NCBI GenBank assembly: GCA_017463615.1
Contig: JAFTOU010000018.1
Span: 173,618 to 237,617 of the forward strand
Length of the DNA stretch: 64,000 nucleotides
Direction: 5' to 3'
Source of the DNA: Alistipes sp.
GTDB taxonomy: Bacteria > Bacteroidota > Bacteroidia > Bacteroidales > Rikenellaceae
The notes under the pieces are model-generated. The model ran no database searches. It worked only from the letters and a program-made list of their open reading frames with translations, and was not told the origin of the DNA. Every line of letters begins with the position of its first letter. Position 1 is the stretch's first letter. The position numbers and the translations under genes are program-made. Below, piece by piece: positions 43,501 to 52,304 of the stretch.

Positions 43501-44373
43501 ATGGACAACACACTATCTGAAATCATCAATGTCTTTATGCGTTACGGCTCGGGCGAGGTCTACTCGCTTGCCGACACATTTGCCATTATAGACAACCCCT
43601 CGTTCAACATTATGCCCAACCACCCCTATCGCAGTCCGCTCTCCGTTGCGCTGTACTGCCATAGTGGTAGTGCCAAGGGGCGTGTGAATACGACGGTGTA
43701 CGACATGGAGGCCAACGGCTTTTTCATCGTTCAGTCGGGACAGATTACCGAGCTGATAGATACGAGCGACGACTTCAGCGCCAGCTATATCCTTATGACC
43801 GACAGCTTTACGGAACATCTGGGTATCGGCAACACCTTCAGTCTCAGCGCCGTAGTGGCGCAACGCCCATATATCCGCCTTGAGGGGCGAGCGCAGAGCG
43901 CATTGGAGGCATATCTCAGTATGTGTCGCAGTCTAATTCCCGAGCAGAGTAACCCCAATAGGTTGGAGATTCTTACGCTCCTCACGCGCGCCTTCTTCCT
44001 CGGTCTGGGTTACTTCCTGCACGATGTTGAGAGCAAGAGCGACAACCGCCAGACGGAGCTTACCGAGCAGTTTATAGCACTCGTGGAGTGCCACTATCGC
44101 ACGCACCGCGAGCTGAGCTTCTATGCCGAGCAGATGGGACTTACGCCCAAGCATATCTCCCTGACGGTCAAGGCCTCCAGCGGCAAGAGCGCCACGGAGT
44201 GGATAGAGAAGTATGTCACCCTTGACGCCATGACGCAACTACTCTCTACCAACAAAAGTATCAAGCAGATAGCCTACGACCTCAACTTCGCCTCGCAGTC
44301 GCTCTTCGGAAAGTACTTCCGCCGCGTTACTGGCATCAGCCCCGCCACCTACCGCGCACAAAATAGTCAATAA
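43501..44373 (+). CDS. AraC family transcriptional regulator
   Basis: 290 residues from the ATG at 43501; an earlier ATG (43429) is upstream of the promoter and rejected. The N-terminal cupin-like sensor region carries PYRSPLSVALYCHSGSAKG. The C-terminal double helix-turn-helix includes AEQMGLTPKHISLTVKASSG and IAYDLNFASQSLFGKYFRRV. The effector is unknown. The two 15-bp direct repeats around its promoter suggest autoregulation, possibly with control of the divergent 11-mer repeat protein. Confidence 0.88.
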   Translation: MDNTLSEIINVFMRYGSGEVYSLADTFAIIDNPSFNIMPNHPYRSPLSVALYCHSGSAKGRVNTTVYDMEANGFFIVQSGQITELIDTSDDFSASYILMTDSFTEHLGIGNTFSLSAVVAQRPYIRLEGRAQSALEAYLSMCRSLIPEQSNPNRLEILTLLTRAFFLGLGYFLHDVESKSDNRQTELTEQFIALVECHYRTHRELSFYAEQMGLTPKHISLTVKASSGKSATEWIEKYVTLDAMTQLLSTNKSIKQIAYDLNFASQSLFGKYFRRVTGISPATYRAQNSQ

Positions 44374-44424
44374 CACAAAGAGCAGCGCCACCTCTCTTAT
44401 CGCAATCTACCAGTGAGCACAACC

Positions 44425-44550
44425 ATTTGTCGTAAAAAGTGCGTAGTTGCGGTGCATCGTGAAAAATATCAGGCTCGGATAGTACTAAAGCGTACAGCCG
44501 AGCCTGATATTTAAGGGATGTGCCGCAAATGCATGCTTTTCACGACAAAT
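44425..44550 (+). repeat. Family A structured repeat, copy 5 (divergent)
   Basis: 126 bp. Arms ATTTGTCGT/ACGACAAAT; middle stem TTGCGGTGCATC/GATGTGCCGCAA; apical stem AATATCAGGCTCGG with its complement and tip GTAC-TAAAGC-GTAC with ATA/AG. The AACGCTCGGC and GTTAGCGG blocks are lost, yet the hairpin and tip are kept. The right arm touches the malQ stop codon (44550-44552). Confidence 0.8.
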
Positions 44551-46997
44551 TATCTGTAGTTAGCGGAAACTAAGAACTTAACCTCGTCGTTAAATCTCTC
44601 TTCCGATAGCAACTGCTCCAATGTAATGTGCATACGGTAACGCCAGTAGTGGGTTGGGTTGGCTGGCACATTGATACGCTCGGCGTCTGGGTCGGCATAG
44701 CGAAGAGCGCCGTCTATAGACATCCAGTCCTGCAGCGGCAGGATGGTGAGCATTGCAGGGGATGCGAGGTGGCGATTGATAATCTCGCGGCAGATCTCGG
44801 CGCTTGCATCTGCAGGAGCCTCGCCCCACCACTGCATAACATTGTTGTAGTAGTGCTGTGTAGTCTCGCGGTTCTCGCGCCACCAAGCACGCACTGGGTT
44901 CATATCGTGGGTAGAGGTTGTGCAGACAGCGCGATATGGGTAGTGCATAACGCTACCGAACTCCACACCCGTATCCTTTGGCATACGCTCAATCTCAAGG
45001 GAGAGAATCTGCTGGTTGTTCATAACCTCAGGCACGCAGTCCGGAATCATACCCAAGTCCTCGCCGCAGGTGAGCATACGGGTAGTCTCCACAAGCATAG
45101 AGAGGCGCGACTCGGCAATACCCTTCCAGTAGTCGTTATGACGGCGGTAGTAGAACTCGTTATGAATCTCGGCAAAGGCGTGCTTCTGGTCATCAGCAAG
45201 GCGCGCGAAGCTCTGAGTATCAAACGGAGTGATACGAGGATAGTAGTGTCCTGCCTTATGGCGATACTCCAACCAGAGCACATCGTCCGAGCTGTAGTCC
45301 TTAGCCACATCGCGGGCTGGGTCAAAGTTGAATCCGCGGTAGCGAATCTCATCTGCCGTATAAGGCAGCGACGGGTTGAACTCGCCCAGCAACGCATTCA
45401 CAGCATCCAGAGGCACCTCCCAGATGCGGAAGAAGCCGAGGATATGGTCTATACGGTAGGCGTCAAAGTACTCAGCCATCTTGCGGAAGCGGGTCTTCCA
45501 CCAGCCATAGCCATCCTTCGCCATCTCTTCCCAATTATAGATTGGGAAACCCCAGTTCTGACCCGTTACAGAGAAGTCGTCAGGTGGAGCGCCCGCAGAG
45601 GACTTCATAACAAAGAGCTCTGGGCTCACCCACGCATCAACGCTGATAGGGCTCACGCCGATAGGAATATCGCCCTTCAGAGCAACGCCCACAGAGTGAC
45701 CATACTCAATAGCTGCGTGGAGCTGACGGTCGAGGTGATACTGTATGAAACGGTAGAAATCTACCGCCTCGGCACTCTTCTCGGCAAACTTAGCTACCTG
45801 CTTAGCGTCGTAAACTGACATCTTGCCCCACTTGTTGAAGTCGGCACTCTTGTACTTATCGCGCAGCACAGAGTATACGGCATACGGAGTAAGCCAACCC
45901 TCATTAGCAGCCAGGAAGGTCTTGTACTCCTTGCTTGCAAGGGTCTTAGCGCCACTCTCGGCGAAGAGAATCTGCAGATACTCAAACTTACCATTCAGCG
46001 CACGCTCGTAGTCCACCTGTGGCAGTGCGTTAAGCTCCGCCTGCAGAGCTGCGAAACGCTCGCGGTCGGCCTTTTTGCGCAGCTTACCTGCCGCCTCAAG
46101 GTTGATGTAGAGCGGATGGAGCGCAATGGTAGAGTTGGCATTGTATGGATAGGAGTCCTTCCATGTGCGGGTCATGGTGGTGTCGTTGATAGGCAGAATC
46201 TGGATGATATTCTGACCTGTGCGCACGCACCAGTCGGCAAGCAACTTCAAATCGCCAAAGTCACCCACACCGAAGCTCTGCTCGCTGCGGAGCGAGAACA
46301 TAGGCACTGCAACACCCGCACCGCGCCATGTAGACTCGTCGCGCAGACGCATACCTCTTATTATATATGCAGCACTCTGAACGCCAAAGTATGGCAGTAC
46401 GCGGTTAGCACCCTGCTCCCAGCGAACTACCTCGCCCGTAGCGGCATCTACAACCACAAACTTATACTCTGCCGAGGACTCCGCCTTGTCAAGGGCAATG
46501 CTCCACACGCCACCGCCAATATGGGTCATTCTGCGCAGCAGCGAGCTATCCCACTCGCCCATCTGCGTTGTAGAGCCAGCGAGAGCCAACGCCTCGCCAC
46601 GACGAAGTGTCAGCGCCTCAACCTCCAGGCGAAGACCCGCAGCAGCGAGCTGAGGGGCAGCCTGAGCCTCGTGCGCAAAGATTGTATCGGTGAACATAGA
46701 GGTGTAGAAGGCACGATTTGCAGGGCGGTCAGACCAGCTGTCCTCCACAATCAGATACTTTGCAGATGTTGTTATGGCGTAGTTGTGACCCTCGCCCCAC
46801 TCTGTGCGCAGAGTAGCACCCTGCTCGTCTACCACCTCAAAGCGATAGCTGAGCTGCTTAACACTCTTTGCCACGGTAAACATCGCCACCCACTTCTGTC
46901 CCGAGCAGGTCATATCTACCCTCTTTCCGTCCGCAAGAACAAGCACCAGTCGCTCGCCCCACGCCGTACGGTAATCAAGATTTACAGTAATATTCAT
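44550..46997 (-). CDS. malQ: 4-alpha-glucanotransferase (GH77) with N-terminal starch-binding modules
   Basis: 815 residues. Two N-terminal beta-sandwich modules (residues 1-95 and about 120-215, the second CBM20-like with STTQMGEWD) precede the GH77 barrel. Catalytic landmarks are FDAYRIDHILGFFRIWEVP (nucleophile Asp), GEDLGMIPDCV (acid Glu) and TSTHDMNPVRAW. It transfers maltodextrin chains during glycogen or starch use in the cytoplasm. The total is shorter than the 890-900 residues usual for Bacteroides homologues. The 3' end adjoins family A copy 5. Confidence 0.92.
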   Translation of the reverse strand: MNITVNLDYRTAWGERLVLVLADGKRVDMTCSGQKWVAMFTVAKSVKQLSYRFEVVDEQGATLRTEWGEGHNYAITTSAKYLIVEDSWSDRPANRAFYTSMFTDTIFAHEAQAAPQLAAAGLRLEVEALTLRRGEALALAGSTTQMGEWDSSLLRRMTHIGGGVWSIALDKAESSAEYKFVVVDAATGEVVRWEQGANRVLPYFGVQSAAYIIRGMRLRDESTWRGAGVAVPMFSLRSEQSFGVGDFGDLKLLADWCVRTGQNIIQILPINDTTMTRTWKDSYPYNANSTIALHPLYINLEAAGKLRKKADRERFAALQAELNALPQVDYERALNGKFEYLQILFAESGAKTLASKEYKTFLAANEGWLTPYAVYSVLRDKYKSADFNKWGKMSVYDAKQVAKFAEKSAEAVDFYRFIQYHLDRQLHAAIEYGHSVGVALKGDIPIGVSPISVDAWVSPELFVMKSSAGAPPDDFSVTGQNWGFPIYNWEEMAKDGYGWWKTRFRKMAEYFDAYRIDHILGFFRIWEVPLDAVNALLGEFNPSLPYTADEIRYRGFNFDPARDVAKDYSSDDVLWLEYRHKAGHYYPRITPFDTQSFARLADDQKHAFAEIHNEFYYRRHNDYWKGIAESRLSMLVETTRMLTCGEDLGMIPDCVPEVMNNQQILSLEIERMPKDTGVEFGSVMHYPYRAVCTTSTHDMNPVRAWWRENRETTQHYYNNVMQWWGEAPADASAEICREIINRHLASPAMLTILPLQDWMSIDGALRYADPDAERINVPANPTHYWRYRMHITLEQLLSEERFNDEVKFLVSANYR

Positions 46998-47031
46998 ACT
47001 TATATATTATATAGTTACATTTTCACCATTA

Positions 47032-47039
47032 CAAATATA
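47032..47039 (-). promoter_or_regulatory. -7 element of malQ
   Basis: TATATTTG on the minus strand, 34 bp before the malQ ATG. Confidence 0.55.
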
Positions 47040-47114
47040 CGAATAAAAATGGATATACCGCCACCGAAATATCCATTTCACTACAGACTGTATTTTTTTG
47101 GTTGTGAATAGACA

Positions 47115-47139
47115 AATAATGCCGCTGGACGGCATTATT
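47115..47139. terminator. Perfect hairpin at the edge of family B copy 6
   Basis: AATAATGCCG/CGGCATTATT, 10 bp perfect with a 5-base loop. It has no long T run. It may be part of the repeat or an old terminator. The region 46998-47449 holds only this hairpin, the malQ promoter and repeats B6 and A6. Confidence 0.5.
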
Positions 47140-47279
47140 GGCTGTTGGCTGTTGGCCGTTGGCTATTGGCTCGCCTACGGCAACCCTTCCTCCTCGCGGC
47201 TCGGCATAGTGAGCAAGCTCCTTCTGCTCTCGCTCCGCAGCGTCGGTTAGCTTTTCAGAGGTATCGCCGTAGGCGATAG
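47140..47279 (+). repeat. Family B modular repeat, copy 6
   Basis: Heptamers GGCTGTT, GGCCGTT and GGCTATT, the GC-rich module (CCTCCTCGCGGCTCGGCA, GAGCAAGCTC, CGCTCCGCAGCG), then TTTTCAGAGG and the GGTATCGCC/GGCGATAGTG hairpin. It is not next to a stop codon on its sense side. Confidence 0.75.
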
Positions 47280-47325
47280 TGTTTACATCTTTGCTCCGCC
47301 CATTTTCTCGTCAGAGTATACCGCG

Positions 47326-47453
47326 TTAAATTGATTTTAGGTGAGGGATTTCAACGCTCGCTCTAAAAAACAACGAAGGGCTGTACTAAGCCGTACTGCC
47401 CTTTGTTGTTTCTTTAGAGTAGCGGCGGAAATCACCGCATAAAATCAATTTAA
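47326..47453 (+). repeat. Family A structured repeat, copy 6 (arm replaced)
   Basis: 128 bp. Arms TTAAATTGATTTTA/TAAAATCAATTTAA; the right arm contains the stop codon of the decarboxylase beta subunit. Apical stem AACAACGAAGGGC with its partner; tip GTAC-TAAGCC-GTAC. Just left of it, ATTTTCTCGTCAGAG (47302-47316) looks like the former left arm, suggesting that the present left arm was copied from the gene's 3' end. Confidence 0.8.
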
Positions 47454-48661
47454 CCCAGGAAGGCGAGAAGAATACCCGCTGCCACCGCCGAACCTACAAC
47501 ACCTGCCACGTTAGGACCCATGGCGTGCATGAGGAGGAAGTTTGACTTGTCGTACTCCTGACCTACGGTCTGAGATACACGAGCAGCCATAGGCACTGCA
47601 GATATACCAGCAGAACCGATGAGTGGGTTAATCTTGTTACCCTCCTTAGCAAAGAGGTTCATAAACTTAGCCAGCAGGACACCACCTGCAGTACCGCCGC
47701 TAAATGCGAGGATACCCAAGCAGAGGATGAACAGGGTCTGAGCGTTAAGGAATGTCTCTGCAGTAGCAGTAGCACCTACAGAGATACCGAGGAAGATAAC
47801 CACGATATTCATCAGCTCGTTCTGAACGGTCTTAGAGAGACGATCCACAACACCGCACTCCTTCATCAGGTTACCGAGCATAAGGCTACCAACAAGTGGA
47901 GCTGCATCTGGCAAGAAGAGGGAGATGATGATAGCGATGATGATTGGGAAGAGAATCTTCTCAGTCTTAGACACCTGACGGAGCTGTGACATCTTGATAC
48001 GGCGCTCCTTGTCAGTAGTCAGCGCCTTCATAATAGGCGGCTGGATAACTGGGACGAGTGCCATATAAGAGTAAGCAGCGATAGCGATAGGGCCGAGCAA
48101 CTCTGGAGAGAGGCGAGCGGTAAGGAAGATGGATGTTGGACCATCAGCACCACCGATAATACCGATACTACCGCACTGGTTAGGCTCAAAGCCGAGAGCA
48201 TAAGCGCCCAAGAATGTTGCGAAGATACCCAACTGAGCAGCAGCACCAAGCAGGAAGCTCTTAGGGTTAGCAATCAGCGGACCGAAGTCGGTCATCGCAC
48301 CCACACCGATAAAGATGAGGCACGGATAGACTCCCAGCTTAACACCCAGATAGAGCACATCCAGCAGGCCAAACTTACCGGCTGCGAACTGCGCCCAATC
48401 TACATGACCGCCAGCGAAGAACTCGGAGTGGAACATACCTGCGCCCGGGAGGTTGGTAAGAAGCATACCAAACGCAATAGGGAGCAGCAGCAGAGGTTCA
48501 AACTCCTTCTTAATGGCAAGGTAGAGCAGAAGGCAAGCGATAGCGAGCATAACGATAAACTTCCAGCCGCCGTCTGCAAAGAATGCCATAAATCCCGACA
48601 TCTCAACAAATTTAACGAGACTATCAAGGATAAAGTTACCAGACTGTAATAAAGCTGTCAT
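47450..48661 (-). CDS. mmdB: Na+-translocating methylmalonyl-CoA decarboxylase, beta subunit
   Basis: 403 residues from the ATG at 48661; a TTG frame begins 4 codons earlier inside the mmdC end. It is a very hydrophobic OadB/MmdB-family protein with the signature [16 protein letters not shown] and several transmembrane helices. It uses decarboxylation energy to export Na+ across the inner membrane. It is the last gene of the mmd operon. Its stop codon lies in the arm of family A copy 6. Confidence 0.93.
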   Translation of the reverse strand: MTALLQSGNFILDSLVKFVEMSGFMAFFADGGWKFIVMLAIACLLLYLAIKKEFEPLLLLPIAFGMLLTNLPGAGMFHSEFFAGGHVDWAQFAAGKFGLLDVLYLGVKLGVYPCLIFIGVGAMTDFGPLIANPKSFLLGAAAQLGIFATFLGAYALGFEPNQCGSIGIIGGADGPTSIFLTARLSPELLGPIAIAAYSYMALVPVIQPPIMKALTTDKERRIKMSQLRQVSKTEKILFPIIIAIIISLFLPDAAPLVGSLMLGNLMKECGVVDRLSKTVQNELMNIVVIFLGISVGATATAETFLNAQTLFILCLGILAFSGGTAGGVLLAKFMNLFAKEGNKINPLIGSAGISAVPMAARVSQTVGQEYDKSNFLLMHAMGPNVAGVVGSAVAAGILLAFLG

Positions 48662-48665
48662 AATG

Positions 48666-49121
48666 TTACTCAATAACGATTAATACATCACCCTCCATTA
48701 CAGTTGCACCAGTAGATACGAGAACCTGCTTAACAACGCCACCGCGGTCAGCATCAATATTGTTCTCCATCTTCATAGCCTCAAGCACGAGCAGGGTCTG
48801 ACCAGCAGCTACGGTATCGCCCTCCTTAACCTTGATAGCGATAACTGTACCTGGCAGTGGGCAGGTAACCTTTGCGCCAGTTGCTGCAGGAGCAGCTGCA
48901 GGCTTTGATGCGATAGGGGTCTTAGGGGTTACTGACAGACCAGTTGCTGCAGGAGCTGGTGCTACGGCTGGCTTCTTTGTGCCGGTAGCCTTGCCACCCT
49001 CAATCTCAACATTGTACTTGGTTCCGTTTACAGTAACATGAGCCAGAGTAGATGCCTCGTTTACATCGTCAATCTTTACCTCGTATTGATTGCCGTTGAT
49101 TTTCAATGAATATTTTTTCAT
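48666..49121 (-). CDS. mmdC: Biotin carrier subunit of methylmalonyl-CoA decarboxylase
   Basis: 151 residues. The C-terminal biotinyl domain has the biotin-accepting lysine in [11 protein letters not shown]. An Ala/Pro/Thr-rich flexible linker (about residues 45-85) links it to the N-terminal YEVKIDDV domain. It moves carboxyl groups between MmdA and the membrane subunit. It lies 15 bp after the OadG-type gene, and mmdB starts 4 bp after its stop. Confidence 0.93.
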   Translation of the reverse strand: MKKYSLKINGNQYEVKIDDVNEASTLAHVTVNGTKYNVEIEGGKATGTKKPAVAPAPAATGLSVTPKTPIASKPAAAPAATGAKVTCPLPGTVIAIKVKEGDTVAAGQTLLVLEAMKMENNIDADRGGVVKQVLVSTGATVMEGDVLIVIE

Positions 49122-49136
49122 CTTCGTTTGCTTTAA

Positions 49137-49484
49137 TTATTTTCTCTCAGGTACCTGAGTAAGTCCGTGAATTTTAGAGTTCCAAGGCGAGTATGCACGA
49201 GTGATGCGGTTGATGGTAAGCATCTCCGACTCCTGGTCGTGCAAATTGCTCTTGTAGAGCTTGAGTGCAGTGATAATAGCTGCAGCAAGCTCCTGATCGC
49301 TAATTGCGTGGTCGTCTGCGTGCTCTGCAGAAGCGGCAACCTTAGCCTTACGCTCGCGGGCAAAGAACCAGCCCATACCCTTCATAATGTAGATAAGAAG
49401 GACAAGAACAACAAAGACCAAGACAAAGCCGATAAGTGCCATAAGCAGCATTTCGGGCCAGCCTACATTTGCAAATTTATCCAT
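49137..49484 (-). CDS. OadG family small membrane subunit
   Basis: 115 residues. One N-terminal transmembrane helix (MLLMALIGFVLVFVVLVLLI) is followed by a cytoplasmic tail. This is the gamma/delta-type subunit that holds the decarboxylase complex together. The C-terminal RITRAYSPWNSKIHGLTQV is a typical Bacteroidales OadG tail. Its position between mmdA and mmdC supports the call. Confidence 0.85.
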   Translation of the reverse strand: MDKFANVGWPEMLLMALIGFVLVFVVLVLLIYIMKGMGWFFARERKAKVAASAEHADDHAISDQELAAAIITALKLYKSNLHDQESEMLTINRITRAYSPWNSKIHGLTQVPERK

Positions 49485-49496
49485 AATTCAAACGGT

Positions 49497-51059
49497 TTAC
49501 AATGGAATATTAGAGTGTTTCTTTGCTGGATTCTGCAAACGCTTAGTTGCAAGCGACTGCAATGCACGGATGATGCGGAAACGAGTGTTGCGTGGCTCGA
49601 TTACATCGTCGATATAGCCGTAGCGAGCTGCGTTGTATGGATTTGAGAACAAATCCTTGTACTCCTGCTCCTTCTCTGCAACAAACTTAGCCTTTTCTGC
49701 AGGGTCGGTGAATGCAGCAAGCTGCTTAGCGTAGAGAACCTCAACAGCACCGCTTGCACCCATAACTGCGATCTCAGCCATTGGCCAAGCGTAGTTGATA
49801 TCGCCGCGGATGTGCTTAGAAGACATCACGATGTATGCACCACCGTAAGCCTTACGCAGGGTAACAGTTACCTTTGGCACTGTAGCCTCGCAGTAAGCGA
49901 ACAGGAGCTTTGCACCGTGGGTGATAACGCCACCGTACTCCTGAGTAGTACCTGGGAGGAAGCCTGGAACATCTACCAGGGTAACGATAGGAATGTTGAA
50001 TGCGTCGCAGAAACGAACAAAGCGAGCAGCCTTGCGAGAAGCGTTGATGTCAAGCACACCTGCCATAAACTTAGGCTGGTTAGCGATGATACCTACGCTC
50101 TGGCCATTGAAGCGAGCAAAGCAGGTGATGATGTTCTTAGCATAAGCTGCTGCAGACTCAAGGTAGTCGCCATTATCAACGATAGCCTTGATAACATCGT
50201 ACATATCGTATGCCTGGTTAGGGTTGTCAGGGATAATCTCGTTCAGAGAGTCCTCAAGACGAGCGATGCTATCGGTGCAAACTGCGAGTGGAGCATCCTC
50301 CATATTGTTCTGAGGCATATAAGAGATGAGCTTGCGGATAAGAGCAATACCCTCCTCCTCGGTATCAACAGCAAACTGAGCAACGCCAGACTTTGAAGCG
50401 TGAACAGTAGCACCACCGAGCTGCTCCTGAGTTACATCCTCGCCAGTAACGGTCTTAACTACCTTAGGACCAGTGAGGAACATATTTGAGGTGTTCTTCT
50501 TCATGATGATGAAGTCGGTCAGAGCTGGTGAGTAAACTGCACCACCTGCGCAAGGACCGAAGATAGCAGAGATCTGTGGGATAACACCTGAAGCCATAAC
50601 ATTACGCTGGAAGATGTTTGCGTAACCAGCCAGAGCGTTTACACCCTCCTGGATACGAGCACCACCAGAGTCGTTCAGACCGATGCAAGGAGCGCCATTG
50701 CGCATTGCCATATCCATAACCTTGCAAATCTTATCTGCAAGAGCAAGTGAGAGTGAACCTGCAGTAACAGTAAAGTCCTGTGCAAATACATAAACCAGAC
50801 GGCCATCAATGGTACCGTAACCAGTTACAACGCCATCACCGAAGGTGTGCTTCTTCTCCATACCGAAGTCGTAGCAACGGTGAGTTACGAACATATCGAA
50901 CTCCTCGAAGCTGCCCTCGTCAAGCAACATCTGTATACGCTCACGAGCTGTGAACTTACCCTTCTCGTGCTGCTTCTCAATAGCCTTCTCACCACCACCC
51001 AAACGAGCAACCTCGCGGTTCTCAATGAGTTTGTTGATTTTATTCTGAATTTCGCTCAT
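49497..51059 (-). CDS. mmdA: Methylmalonyl-CoA decarboxylase alpha (carboxyltransferase) subunit
   Basis: 520 residues, standard for the acyl-CoA carboxylase beta family. [12 protein letters not shown] and [16 protein letters not shown] form the oxyanion hole. [19 protein letters not shown] and [17 protein letters not shown] are the CoA-site motifs. A propionyl-CoA carboxylase role is possible, but the neighbours mmdB, mmdC, OadG and mce favour decarboxylation of methylmalonyl-CoA to propionyl-CoA. Confidence 0.93.
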   Translation of the reverse strand: MSEIQNKINKLIENREVARLGGGEKAIEKQHEKGKFTARERIQMLLDEGSFEEFDMFVTHRCYDFGMEKKHTFGDGVVTGYGTIDGRLVYVFAQDFTVTAGSLSLALADKICKVMDMAMRNGAPCIGLNDSGGARIQEGVNALAGYANIFQRNVMASGVIPQISAIFGPCAGGAVYSPALTDFIIMKKNTSNMFLTGPKVVKTVTGEDVTQEQLGGATVHASKSGVAQFAVDTEEEGIALIRKLISYMPQNNMEDAPLAVCTDSIARLEDSLNEIIPDNPNQAYDMYDVIKAIVDNGDYLESAAAYAKNIITCFARFNGQSVGIIANQPKFMAGVLDINASRKAARFVRFCDAFNIPIVTLVDVPGFLPGTTQEYGGVITHGAKLLFAYCEATVPKVTVTLRKAYGGAYIVMSSKHIRGDINYAWPMAEIAVMGASGAVEVLYAKQLAAFTDPAEKAKFVAEKEQEYKDLFSNPYNAARYGYIDDVIEPRNTRFRIIRALQSLATKRLQNPAKKHSNIPL

Positions 51060-51088
51060 AATTTTGTGAAATTTATAAAAAGCAATTT

Positions 51089-51499
51089 TTACTTGTTCTT
51101 GTTCTCGCAGAGCTCAGTAAGGATGCCCTGTGTAGACTTTGGATGAAGGAATGCGATAGTCATATCATCTGCACCCTTGCGTGGAGTTGCATCAATAAGA
51201 CGCAGACCCTTCTCGGTTGCATCTGCAAGCTGCTCCTCAATGTTCTCGCAAGCGAGTGCCATGTGGTGGATACCGATGCCGCGATTCTCAATAAACTTAG
51301 CGATTGTAGACTCCTCGCAAGTAGGCTCCAAAAGCTCAATCTTAGTCTGGCCAAGCATAAAGAATGCAGTGCGAACCTTCTGGTCTGCAACCTCCTCAAT
51401 CTTGTAACACTTCAGACCCAATACATTCTCCCAGTAAGGGATAGCTTCATCAAGGCTCTTTACTGCGATGCCCAGATGCTCGATGTGTGATACTTTCAT
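51089..51499 (-). CDS. mce: Methylmalonyl-CoA epimerase
   Basis: 136 residues of the vicinal-oxygen-chelate (glyoxalase) fold. Metal ligands are visible in [11 protein letters not shown] and [12 protein letters not shown], with the C-terminal glutamate in QGILTELCE. It interconverts (R)- and (S)-methylmalonyl-CoA so that mutase product can be decarboxylated by the mmd complex. It is the first gene of the operon. Promoter -7 box TATCTTTG at 51552-51559 on the minus strand. Confidence 0.93.
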   Translation of the reverse strand: MKVSHIEHLGIAVKSLDEAIPYWENVLGLKCYKIEEVADQKVRTAFFMLGQTKIELLEPTCEESTIAKFIENRGIGIHHMALACENIEEQLADATEKGLRLIDATPRKGADDMTIAFLHPKSTQGILTELCENKNK

Positions 51500-51551
51500 A
51501 GTGATTAGTATTATTAAGTTGTTAATAATTGTGATTACATTTCAAACCTCG

Positions 51552-51559
51552 CAAAGATA
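51552..51559 (-). promoter_or_regulatory. -7 element of the mce-mmd operon
   Basis: TATCTTTG on the minus strand, 52 bp upstream of the mce ATG. A long T run follows upstream. Confidence 0.65.
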
Positions 51560-51670
51560 GCTCTTTTTTTCGGGGTAAAAAAATTATTCAGGGGTGTTTT
51601 TTCGCAAAAAGCATCTATTTTTTCTAATGCTTGTTTTTTTCGGTAAAATTATCTATCTTCGTGGTTCATT

Positions 51671-52117
51671 ATGAGGACAAAAATAGCCATATTACTACTC
51701 TTCGCCACCCTATCGCTCTCTGCCACTGCGCAAAGAGTGGCTACGGGCGAGCGACTGCCTCGCATAAAGGTTGTGCGCGAGTTGCTACAGGAGTCGCAGC
51801 TGCTCTATATCGGCTTTGTCCACTCTGCCAGCGAGCCCTGCCGCCAATCAACGGCACAGATACGCGCTCTGCTTGCGGGACGAGCGGATATCAGCTCACT
51901 TTACCTCACCCGCGAGGCGGACGATTGGTGCGAGATGTGGCTGCTGCAGATGGCTACCGAGGGCGAGAATGTAGAGACCGAGGCGAGTGCCATCTTCCAA
52001 AAGTTGGATGTGGACTACGCCCCCTTTGGTGTTATTATTGACCACAAACGACGGGTAGTATGGTTTGGCAACCCGCGAGTACTGAATAGCAACAACTTAG
52101 AACAAATTTTAAGGTAG
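51671..52117 (+). CDS. Exported thioredoxin-like protein lacking CXXC
   Basis: 148 residues. The signal peptide ends at SATAQ. LLYIGFVHSASEPCRQSTAQI followed by DISSLYLTREADD, KLDVDYAPFGVIIDHKRRVVW and FGNP has the strand order of a thioredoxin fold, but only a single cysteine (EPC) stands where CXXC would be, so oxidoreductase activity is doubtful. The last codons AGG TAG are the first bases of family C copy 2, so the inserted repeat supplies the stop codon and may have shortened the protein. Confidence 0.6.
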   Translation: MRTKIAILLLFATLSLSATAQRVATGERLPRIKVVRELLQESQLLYIGFVHSASEPCRQSTAQIRALLAGRADISSLYLTREADDWCEMWLLQMATEGENVETEASAIFQKLDVDYAPFGVIIDHKRRVVWFGNPRVLNSNNLEQILR

Positions 52118-52301
52118 GTTCTATAAATTAGGGCGAGGCGATTTTGGAGGTTATTTTGAGCAGGTTTTTCTGCTCTTTTGAGGGCGCAATAGCCTATTAC
52201 AACCGAGGAAAGCTGGAAAAGCTGCCAAAATAAGCCCAAAAGCGACCGCAATAGAATCTACTCAAAAGCGATAAGAAATTACTAATTTATAGAACATACC
52301 T
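52112..52301 (+). repeat. Family C inverted-end repeat, copy 2
   Basis: 190 bp with the same terminal inverted repeats as copy 1. The invariant GGCGCAATAGCCTATT and GCGACCGCAATAGAATC blocks are kept. The internal hairpin arms differ (GGTTTTTC with GGAAAAGC) but still pair. TTTA stands on both sides and could be a target duplication. It ends 3 bp before the meaB ATG. Confidence 0.85.
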
Positions 52302-52304
52302 TTT

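Noticed and set aside
10140-47453. Family A repeats as integron attC sites, because they follow stop codons and are imperfect palindromes of VCR-like length
   Set aside because: The conserved attC end boxes (GTTRRRY and RYYYAAC) are not found at the ends, the outer arms vary instead, the genes between them are unrelated and in both orientations, and no integron integrase is seen.
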